64,000 nucleotides of DNA from Typha latifolia (Eukaryota > Streptophyta > Magnoliopsida > Poales > Typhaceae). The DNA is taken from the NCBI GenBank assembly GCA_019914945.1, contig CM034105.1, positions 9,920,001 to 9,984,000 on the forward strand. Reading direction: 5' to 3'. Below are positions 54,640 through 64,000 of the stretch, in pieces (the first letter of the stretch is position 1; each line of letters begins with the position of its first letter). The notes beneath the pieces were generated by a model. The model was not told the DNA's origin. It saw only the letters and a program-made list of their open reading frames with translations, and ran no database searches. The position numbers and the translations under genes were made by a program.

Positions 54640-54935
54640 TTTTGGCCGCTTCCGGTTAGGAGTGTTATCGGATCGGGTGGTTAAGTGGATTTCGGTCAGG
54701 TCAACTTTATCCTAATATGAATACAATTTGATTAATAAATGAGTTATATTTGTTAGACATAAATACGATCCGATTATTAAATGGATAATATGGCATGATC
54801 CTTCTAACCCATTTAATTAATGGGTCATATTAACAGGACACGGTAATATGACTTGTCTACCCCGTTTAATAAATGAGTCGTGTTAACATGACTCGTTTAA
54901 CATATTTAATAAATAACACAATAATATTAGCCATT
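54640..54935. repeat. Non-coding element rich in GTGTTAACATGAC / AATGGGTCA words
   Basis: Short words (GGATCGGGTGG, AATGGGTCATATTAACAGGA, AATGAGTCGTGTTAACATGA) recur in both orientations, as in subterminal arrays of hAT-like non-autonomous elements. Ends and duplication not resolved. A (TA)n run follows at 54937-54954. Confidence 0.4.
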
Positions 54936-55384
54936 TATATATATATATATATATAATATTATATAAATAAAATAATATATTTCTAACTCAAAACTCATAT
55001 GAAATTAGAGTTTATTAATTAAAAGATGTTCTTTGATGAGGCTTGTCAAGTAAAAGGAAAATTATGTAGTCCTGGGATTCATCTCATAAAAGAAGGATAT
55101 CTAGTTATCAATTAATCTCATTGATCAAGATAAAAATAAGTGTTTATCTTCAGTCTTCAGTCTTCTTCTTGCCCTAAATTCTAATATTATGGAGCAACTG
55201 ATTCTCCTAATAAATTTGACTGTCTTTGGTTAAAATATACTATTCATGTTAACAATGTTCATAATGATATATTGGCTAAACTAGCAACCATACTTTTATT
55301 AACAAATAGAGGAAAGTAAATATGAACCAAGAGGCAAGGGCTTTTCCATCTATGTTGGAATAAATAGTGTCTCGAGAATGTGAG

Positions 55385-55770
55385 TTTCATTTTTATCAAG
55401 GGTAAATTACACATTATATGCATGTGATTTAGCCGGTTTTAACTTACTCCTGTGTACTTTAAATTTATGCACTTAACAAGTTTATGTATGATCTAGACCA
55501 AATTGCAACCATTATTCAACAATTAAAGAGGATGAAAACAACTTTAATTACCGCAATAGAAGTATTCCATTTGATGAAAGTAGTAGTTTGGTTATCTAGC
55601 AACTTCCTTATGGTATAAAATATTGGCCCCATTGATGGTAAGAGTAGTTTTATCATTTATACTTCTAGTTTTGAATATAAAAAAAAATTCTAACAATTGT
55701 AACTTGGTTCGTATTAGGCTGCTTAAGTTTGAAGTATAGAAGTGTAAATTAAAATCGGGCTAAACCACAC
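55385..55770. repeat. Degenerate MITE-like inverted repeat
   Basis: Left TGTGATTTAGCCGGTTTTAA (about 55421) pairs imperfectly with the inverse of the right end (TTAAAATCGGGCTAAACCAC at 55751-55770). The similarity runs for ~50 bp inward on each side. Non-coding. Confidence 0.5.
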
Positions 55771-55774
55771 GTAG

Positions 55775-58110
55775 ACTGTAACTTTGATTGGCATCTTTCT
55801 TTTATTGAATATTTCAATAATGGAATTTGACCAGAAAACAATGCCAAGGAAATAGACCTCAGTATGTTTATCATAACGTCACTTTTTATGGACGAGCCTA
55901 AGACCAAGTTAGTCTGCAATACGAAACAGGAAGCAAATATGTGCATTCCAATGTCTGTGGTGAAGAAAGTGAGTAAACAATTGATTTTTACGATTGGGTT
56001 TTGTCCTCGCACACGGAGAACATGAATCTAATAGTATAAATAAGTATGTGTACAAGTTGTAACATTATATAAAAGGAAATCTTAAAATGGTAAAGTATGA
56101 TTCTCTTAATCAATTACAATTTTTCTAATGATTTGGTGCAACAGCTAGATTGTTAAATTGCCTTCTTTACATGAGCATGCTAGGCCGTGTCAATTTCCTT
56201 CTTTTTGGGAGCATACCTTATTTTTCTTGTTGCCAATGTGCCTCTTAAACATTGCCAAATTATGGCTGAGTTTAATATACAATATGTGTAAATTGTACTG
56301 TGGCATTGGTTTTGTAAAAATGTCAACAACTAGATCGAAGGATGACACATGCTTGGTGCGTAATAATCGAAGGGCAACTCATTCACGTATGAAATGATAG
56401 CCAATCGGCAAACATGATTTAGGAAGGAGAAACTCACTAAACTAGGAGATTGTAAGGTGCCATGTAGAAATACATTTAACATCTAATTGTCAAAATTCTT
56501 AGTTTTGTGAAAGGGTGACAGTTAAGACAGTGTAGATGATTCCCGGTTTGATTACTTGGAAATATTGCTTCCGTAAAATCCACATTATCTAATTGATGGA
56601 TAATTTTGGCAACAAAATAGGCTTTCTAATGTTCTAGGGATCCATCAAATAAGGGGTTGACAAGAACAAATGTCTATGTAGCACTAAGCTCAACAAGCAT
56701 TGCTCGTCTTCTCCCATCATGTTTTAAAGCTCTATGAATAGTTTTAGGTTCAATAGATATATTGATAAAAGCTTGAAAATGTGCATATTTAGGATTGGGT
56801 TCTCGAATACCAGCCTTTGCTCGAATTATCATGGTGTGTTCAGTTGAGATATCCGTTGGTACACTAGGAATGACGATATTAGGCAATGACATGAGGACAG
56901 GAGATGCACTTGGTTCAATGGGAATGCTACCATGTGATGCCATAGGTGTAGAGAAGCTTAGAGCAAGTCATGAATGAACTGTTCGAGAGGTGACTAATTT
57001 TTAGCGGCAACGAGTGACTAATTTTCAACATCAAGGGCTAATTGGTTTTCTACAGCAGGTCATGAATGCACTGGGGAGTATTTAGATGGCTTGTGGTAGG
57101 ATAACATACGATAAAACTCTTAGTCATGCATTACTTGAAGTTGTGTTAGTGGAAAGCATAGAGGGACATGATTTGGAATTAAGATGTGGATCAAGTGAAT
57201 GATTAAATATTATCATGTCATGAGTTGGTGGAATGGCATTTAATTAAATACTAGGTTCTTTCAAAGGGAAAGATTCTTCATCAAATATTAGATGTCAGGA
57301 TATGTAAGTTCTCCTAGTAGTGGGGGTAAATAAAACTATTTGTATTATTGTGCTTTTCATAACTCTGATTGATGCATGGGTGGAATCTGATATCTGAGTG
57401 GTGTGCGGATGTTCGAGTTACGTAACTATGTAATAATGGAACGATCTTAGATATAGGAAGGCATGAGTGGCTTAAGCATCAAAGTTATGAAGCGAACATA
57501 GCATGGTCCAAGTCCATTTAAGAATGAAAATATCTTCACGCGGTTTGCTACTGGCTTCTCGATTGCTGCAAGATTTATAGGTTCCCTTGAAGCGTCGAAG
57601 ATAATCTTGCAATGAAGTTGAAGGATCTTTATTCATATAAGCAAGATGGTGGAGTAACTCAAAACCTCTCTCTTAAGAGGTTTTTTCATAAGATTCCTTC
57701 AATGTTGTTCAGACTTGTGCTGATAAGGATAAGTGCTTATTGTACAAATTATCCATCTGTTGGTAAACTAGGGAGACTAGAATTTGCTCCCCTATAAAGG
57801 GTACGTGGTTTTCTTGCTTGAGATGGATTGTGACAAAACTTCTCACAATAAGAGATGCATTGGCCAGGAAAGGAGCTAGAGGAAAATAAAATACAATCGG
57901 AGGAGGCGTAAGCCATTCACAACTCTGTTGCCATAAAGAAAGTGAGTGGACCATTGAGTTTTGTTCCCCCGAACATGAATCTAACACCGTATATATATAA
58001 GAATGTGGATAAGTTGTAATGTTGTACCAAAAAAAAAGCTTAATTTATTTCTTGCCCATACCTGGAGGCGTACTTTATTCCCCTTGTTGCCAATAAGCGG
58101 AGGCTCTCAA
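55775..58110 (-). mobile_element. Ty1/copia element, internally deleted, minus strand
   Basis: Two similar flanking segments look like LTRs. Both contain a GAAAGTGAGT..TTGTT run, a GAACATGAATCTAA block and AAGTTGTAA, at about 55965-56070 and 57940-58020. Between them, minus-strand pol pieces occur in order with a large deletion in the RT. LTR limits are approximate (left about 55775-56150, right about 57830-58110). At only ~2.3 kb it cannot encode a full pol. Confidence 0.6.
56190..57310 (-). pseudogene. Copia pol fragments (integrase tail, RT start, RNase H end)
   Basis: Minus-strand order: TYIS*HLIFDEESFPLKEPS at about 57245-57300 (the conserved R-x-Y-I-S-R-H-V-x-F-D-E motif that ends copia integrase, with a stop). 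Then AKAGIREPNPKYAHFQAFIN and SIEPKTIHRALKHDG at 56700-56870 (start of the RT region). Then NELPFDYYAPS and DLVVDIFTKPMPQYNLHILY at about 56270-56380 (end of RNase H). The RT catalytic core and most of RNase H are missing. Confidence 0.75.
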
Positions 58111-60357
58111 AGTTGACCCACTATATATCACACGTTAAAGCTATTACGCTCACTTTAGATTAAAATAACTCGAGATTGCACTAAATATGTGAAAATATAT
58201 CATCAATCCTAAATAGATGTTGATTTCTCTAACCAGCCACTGGAACCATCACATCCTTCTACACTCTTAAATTTAATTGTTTGTTGCAAGAGACGTTGAA
58301 AATATATGTATTTGATATGAATATTTATTAGCTTTAAGCTAAGTTTTAAATAGAGACTACACATTATTAATGATGGATTAATAGTATAATTAATGTACTC
58401 AAAGAGTACTTTATTGTTATATATTCACTTAGTTAAATTCATGAAGAGAAGTGAATAAAAATTGGTTCTAAAGTGAATATCATGTAATAAAAAATAAAAA
58501 GAAATGAGTTTAGTACCATATTGGATATTTGAGAAATATTAGTATAGTATATAAGAGTCAAACTTTTTATTGGTTTTGGGCCCCAAAAGAGATACCTATT
58601 TTACAGGTAAATGATACTATACAACTTAACTCATACGTGAGCGCTGCCCGACCAGGCTCGGTTTATTGAGCTTGTTTAATTCTATAAATAAGTAGATTTT
58701 ATATTTTGTAATCTTTATATTCTGTAATCTGTAAGTTTATTTAATTTATTTACTTATTTTGAATTGGATTTCTTATGACTTTTGAAATAAGATTGTTACC
58801 ATCAACAAGAGAAACATATATATCATAGGATCAATTCATTCTCGCTACACCCACTTTGTAGTAAAACCCTATCACTTATTAGGCAGGCTGTGGAGAATCC
58901 TCACTCATATGTTTGGCATAAGATATTTCTAAGGTACGTTTAGAGAAGCATCAATATTCTCAAATTTCAGTTACTAGTTAATATATATATATATATATAT
59001 ATGGGTTAGTCATCTCTAACAAATAAGTAAGCTAAGAAATTAGTCAATGAATCTAAACCATACGCATATAATATTATGAGAACCAATCTGTTATAATAGT
59101 AGCTTAAATATTTAGTTACTACTTACCAACCCGTTATGATCCTAACAAAGAAATTATACCTAGGTGTGTACGTATCTCAAGTGAAAGATACATGAGATTT
59201 ATGAATGTTGTCGATCTGTGCTATTGCTTGTTTTACGTACTGTTTGAATCCCGTACCACTCAACGCAACCATGCATGCATGCATGGTTTGATAATGCATA
59301 AGATATTATGAGATGCATGATGATATATATAGCATATGCATGCATGGGTCTGAACAAGCTCTATGATCACCATCATTAGAATGGCATTGGCTTTTCGTAC
59401 ATTATAATTTTACATTTACAATGTACGTACGCATCAAAGAAAAAAAAATGTTTTCGGGCAAGTTGACTCATATGCAGTAGCTGACTTGAAAGTCCTACGT
59501 CTTTTCACAGGTAGAGAAGACATAACTCATGCATGACTATATGGCTTGAGCAATACCAAGAAATATCCTACAAATTTTATCTCCAATTGGAAGGAATCCA
59601 AAGATATCAATATCATGCATAAGGGATATCAATAAGAGTGCCTTAAGCCTACAAATTTTAATCTAGTCTATTGTAATGTTATTGGAGATGTAAAAAGATC
59701 TTTGGGAATTTCAAAAACAACATGGTTTGTTTTATTTTTATTATCATTTAATTCTACCTCGTTGGCATTTATCATTTGATCTTATATTTTTAGTTTAATA
59801 TCTTAAAAATACTAAATATAGTTTTTTAATATATTAAAGATTGTCATATACATTAGTTAACCATATGTGCAAAATCAAGTGCTCTTGAATAGCAACTTTT
59901 TCTCTCTCATGTTCTCCACTCGCTATATCTCTCTCCCTCTCTAGTTATACATGAGGACTCTGCCCACCTCTATTGCTCATGTGGGTTGGAAAGATAAAAG
60001 AGAAAAGTGAAGAGAAATAAAAATAATAATAATCACTTGTAAGCTAAATAAGAAAGAGCTATGCTTATCAAATAATTATAAGAGATAAATTATTGAAATC
60101 TAAGTTATCCCTACCATCCCCTCCTATAGGGTATATATAATACTTTTATCATAATTACCTAATTAACTCTCATACTTCAAGACATCACTTACTCAAAGGA
60201 CATGAATCCAAGAGACACACTTCTCAAAGAGTCAGCACATCATTCAAAGAGTCACTACACTAATTATTAGGAGTCAACAAAACTTACTAGAAGGCTTTTC
60301 ATTTACTCAAAAGACTCCTAGACTTTTTCTTCAACCCCAGTAATCCAAGTGACATGA
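58111..60357. other. Intergenic, no gene seen
   Basis: AT-rich, with a (TA)n tract at 58980-59001 and a cluster of CATGCATG-type words at 59268-59345. No repeat copy elsewhere in the window and no coding frame recognised. Confidence 0.55.
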
Positions 60358-60740
60358 CTACTGGTATGACAAGCATAATGTATTAAGGTGCACTACATCA
60401 TCCTCTCCTAGTGAGTAAGAACTCGTCCATGAGTTTTCTAGGAATTCTTTGTGATGTGATAATAAATCTTGAACATTGAAAAAAAAAAAAAGATGAGCAT
60501 CGATAGTTGGTGGGAGTTCAATCCTGTAAGCATTGTCCTTTATCTTTTTGAGTCGGAGACCAATCATTTTCTCCTTGAGTGTGTTATAAACACTAGAAGG
60601 AAATCTCCCTTTCTTGAAGAAAATACATACAAGATGACCATTGAAAATATTAACTCGACGATGAACATTGACTACCTTCTTATATTTCTTTTTACTTTCT
60701 TCAACCTTCTTTCTTACTTCTTCGTGAACTTTTCACATGA
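60358..60740 (-). pseudogene. Ty3/gypsy integrase C-terminal fragment
   Basis: One open minus-strand frame of ~125 codons after a stop near 60735. It reads VHEEVRKKVEESKKKYKKVV, NVHRRVNIFNGHLV, LRLKKIKDNAYRIELPPTID and FNVQDLLSHHKE, ending in an acidic EDDVVHLN tail. This matches, in order, the end of plant Ty3 polyproteins: basic helix, 'HRR..F..GDLV', 'K-I-N-D-N-A-Y-x-I-x-L-P' and 'F-N-V-x-D-L'. Nothing upstream of it remains. A family-A LTR begins 77 bp away. Confidence 0.82.
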
Positions 60741-60816
60741 TTGTCCCAAAATATTTAGCCTTCTTATTGGATAAGCAAGGATTTGAAAAAAAAAGTGCAT
60801 GCAAGATCAAAATAAT

Positions 60817-63630
60817 TGTAACGCCCTCGCCCAGCATAGGCACGTGCACGCCCATGCGCCCACACGGCACGCACAACACACGCGACAAGTCAGACGAGGC
60901 TCGTCACGCGCAAATACTCCTGTGCACATATAATCATGACATTATCAAATAAAACATGCTAACTTATCCATAATCACATAATCCATCACCAAATAAATCA
61001 TACTATTAATCAAATAAATCTGTTAACATAAGAATATCTAAGTCCACAATAATATACACTATACCACTACATAATCTGGCAAGACCCACACAGGCCACAA
61101 TAAATCATCAAGATACAACTAAAACAACTAATACCAGAGTACATTATGATTCGACCTGTATTATACAAATCATCGTCTAATATAAAAGAGTACAAATATT
61201 AAATACCGGTACAACTCAATTTCGGTATAAACTATCATCTATACCATTTTGCATCTATAACTCACCTAATTATTGCTCTAAAATATCTTCTCAATATATC
61301 TCAAGTCACTATCACGTACCACATATATGAGGGGGTTAGAAAAAAAAATAAAGAGAGAGTCATGAGCAAAAGGCTCAGTAAATAGACCTTACCTCGAATC
61401 AGTGATGCCAAACAAAGAGTAAATCATGTACTGAATAATATGAATCAGCAAGCAGCATGATACCATGTATGAGCATGTGTATATATATATATAATTAATT
61501 CTCATGAATGAGCATATTATATCATCAAGTAAAAATATATCTCATAATGAAATTACCATATAACATCACCGAATATAACAATATATCATATATAACAATC
61601 ATGATCCAATAGTACTAGTCACATCAATGATGATGCATGATGCATGCCAACCACTAGATAATCATATATGTCAAAGCCAGATATAATCCACATATCTCTC
61701 ACTTTTACAATCATCCGTCTCAACTCTGAATATCATCCACCATGCTGGACTGCGGTATCCGGCCTCAAACTCGATACTCATCCTGCCACAAGCTCAGAGT
61801 ATACTCTATCATACGCTAAGAGTATCTTAGAAAAAAGTAATCATATCCTGCCATATACTAAGGGTATATCAATGATAGTTATACCCTGTCATACGCTAAG
61901 AGTACAACTATCAGCCATCACTATACTCTACCATACGCTAAGAGTATGTCCAGTACTAGTCCGGATAAGATTTCATTCCAACCATCACATCATATCACAT
62001 CACATCGCATACACATGTAATTTTATGATTTTCTATACATGATAAATCATATGCATATATCTAGTACTGCAACAGATCATACAACTCAAGAATTTGTGGT
62101 AAAAAAGCTAAGAGAAAAATAATGTAATGCAGACTCCAACCATGTATTTAACACATGCATACTCCTGCTAGTCTATCACATGCACACTCATGATAGAGAT
62201 CATCCTAACATACAACCATAACAGTATAATCATCTCCAATCATCTCTATATATCACCAATATACTCATATCCCAGATCGGCCTAATCAAATGCATAATAA
62301 AATATGCTTGATTGAAATCATCTCTGGCATATAATCATGCTAGAGGCCAAAACATGCATGTACATAATATATAATATAACCTAATTTGATAAAGTCGTCT
62401 AGGGGATAAGACTACTCACCTCTGATCAGAAAATTCAACACACGTATCCTTCATGTCCATCAATTAATCGTCACATGTCACTAGTAAGGTCCATAGGGTC
62501 TCAAATAAAGGGGTTCGGAGTCTGAAAATATTCAAATAATATTAGTTAGTCGTTTATCCAACAAGTAAAATATAATATTTTATTACGTTTAAAATTGATT
62601 AGATTCATAGGATAAGTTCAATTGTGATAATATTAATATGCTATTACCATAATTTATATTTATTTACTAAAAATCTTAGTTTGCTAATTATAGAATAAAT
62701 AATAAGTAAATAGTAACTTATCTCCTTTTTGTAAATAACCAAGACGACTATATATATATAATTTAATAAAAATAATATTATGAATACTTATTTTGTAATA
62801 CCTACTTTTATTTAATTAATCATAAATTATAGGCAAAATAGTCATTATCCTATTATACTAAAATAATATGCAAGTCTAGTATTCCATGTTATACAAACTA
62901 TTAGACAATAATAATATACTAAAAATAGTTATAAAATATAAATTTAAATGTAAGATTATTATGAATGAGACTACATATATTAATCTAATAAATAATAACT
63001 AAATTATAAATAAATTTATAGGCCATGTTTATAATTAAAATTAATAAATTATTATACTAAAAATATTAGTAAAATTATATTAGTAAGTGTAAATCATTAA
63101 AATAATCAATTATCCAAATAGACTAATTTACCTAACATTAAAAAAAATTATATATGTATATGTAAAATATAATCCTCTTTGTTGCAGCAAGAGGAGGGGG
63201 GAGGGACCTAAAATGGAGAAAAAGAAGAAAGGAAGAAGAAAAGAAAGAAAGAAAGAAAGTAAAGAAGGAAGAAGAAGAAGAGAAGAGAGAGAGGAGGGGA
63301 GGGAAATGCGGACCCGGGTCGGCGGGGAGGGCACCGGCCGCTGCTGGCCAGCCAGCGGCCGGCCACTCGCCGGCGGTTCGGTTCTGACGAGCCCGAGCTC
63401 GAGTGTGAGCGAGAGAGAGAGAGAGGGAGGCAAAGGAGCTCACCAACGCTCGCGGAGGTGGCGGCGGTGGTTTCCAAGGACGGCGGCGGCGGCGATAGGT
63501 CGGCCTTGGCGAGAAAGGGAGAGAGAGAGATATGGAGGGAGAAAGAGAGGTGGTTGAGGGCGGCGGCACTGGGGCCCGCCGCGACTAGCTGGCCATAGCC
63601 AGTTGGCTGCGGCAGCGGCGGTGGGCGCGT
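60817..63630 (+). repeat. Family-A LTR copy D, 3' end missing
   Basis: Begins TGTAACGCCCTCGCCC with the GGCACGTGCACGCCCATGCG block and parallels the reverse complement of 29830-33079. Landmarks are the ACACAGGCCACAATAAATCATC block (about 61090), tandem TACGCTAAGAGTAT words (61790-61950), the GGTCCATAGGGTCTCAAATAAAGGGG block (about 62490), the AT-rich body, and the GA/GAA tract with GC-rich tail (63180-63620). Similarity stops at about 63630 (GGGCGCGTTATCACGG), ~110 bp short of the expected GTTACA terminus. Confidence 0.78.
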
Positions 63631-64000
63631 TATCACGGACTAAGTCTTTGAGATAGACAACGACCGCACGGCGCTCAACTTCCAAGTAGCAAGGTTAAGC
63701 CAGCCGTTTGCTTCACAAGCGATGCACCTGTTTTTGGAGTGTGACAAAGCAAAGACAAGCAAAATATAATATTTGGCAAACAAGATTGCGATTCTCTATT
63801 GATTGGAAAAGAAGTTACAAGACATGCCAACGACAAGAAATTTAAAGGGGCAGGATAGCTATCGAGGGAAAAATGAACACCATTGAACCAGTGGCACTTC
63901 GGTTGCAAAGCTGGCTCACTTAATGCTTCTCGATAGTTCTCCTATACTACTAAGTATGAGCATCCCCAATCCTGCAACCCGGGGGGTTCAAAGGTCTTGT
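63631..64000. other. Window end, nothing recognised
   Basis: Unique-looking moderately GC sequence. A 77-codon minus-strand frame (63675-63908) has no recognisable motif. Confidence 0.5.

Noticed and set aside
63128..63685. Overlapping Ser/Pro/Arg-rich frames of up to 143 codons
   Set aside because: GA-rich tail of family-A copy D, equivalent to the non-coding tails of the other copies.
1..64000. Search for tRNA, rRNA, snoRNA, CRISPR arrays or clustered host genes forming a novel pathway
   Set aside because: Nothing with the expected structure was seen by eye. The tRNA-like strings found are retrotransposon primer sites, and the repeats lack CRISPR spacing. Weak RNA genes could be missed without a covariance search.

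Overview
The window is nuclear DNA from a flowering plant. It holds one intact spliced plant gene with plant-type GT-AG introns, surrounded by layers of plant transposable elements: Ty3/gypsy and Ty1/copia LTR elements primed by initiator-Met tRNA, hAT DNA transposons and MITEs. Species cannot be fixed from this sequence. I see no rRNA, tRNA or other RNA gene, no CRISPR array and no bacterial-type operon. THE GENE: The only host gene I can support is a + strand TKI1 / Cramped-like gene (TSL-kinase interacting protein 1, SANT/Myb domain). It has 13 coding exons between 4951 and 26676. Joined in silico they give 752 codons with no internal stop, and every junction keeps frame. Exons 1-3 (4951-5338) are separated from exon 4 (19262-19371) by a 13.9-kb intron. 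Exon 4 is separated from exons 5-13 (23662-26676) by a 4.3-kb intron. The other ten introns are 80-249 bp. LAYOUT: 1-3600 is a mosaic of LTR-element pieces, including a solo LTR with a perfect target-site duplication. 3870-4950 is the gene's leader. Intron 3 holds a Ty3/gypsy-like element with both LTRs and a perfect 5-bp duplication (6750-11677), a decayed hAT transposase (13.85-15.19 kb), two MITE-like elements and an LTR. Intron 4 holds a copia-like gag fragment split by a 1.42-kb non-autonomous hAT element. 27.8-39.15 kb is a nested pile: a gag-bearing 'family B' LTR element whose left LTR was entered by one ~3-kb LTR ('family A'), which was then entered by a second family-A solo LTR in the opposite orientation. 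The last two form a ~6-kb inverted repeat. 39.9-44.0 kb is a decayed hAT transposon whose terminus matches the small hAT element in intron 4. 45.9-47.75 kb is another family-B piece (LTR, primer site, leader). 47.76-54.26 kb is a Ty3/gypsy (Tekay/Del-like) element with decayed gag-pol. 55.8-58.1 kb is a deleted copia element. 60.36-60.74 kb is an integrase tail. 60.82-63.63 kb is a further family-A LTR. The intergenic DNA contains little that is not repeat-derived. HOW IT FITS: Nothing here resembles a multi-gene pathway. The story is a regulatory gene whose introns and flanks have been inflated by successive insertions while its coding capacity stayed intact. The most informative structures are dated insertions (target-site duplications), nested order, inverted LTR pairs and an autonomous/non-autonomous hAT pair. 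Family letters A, B, C and G are labels used only in this answer.
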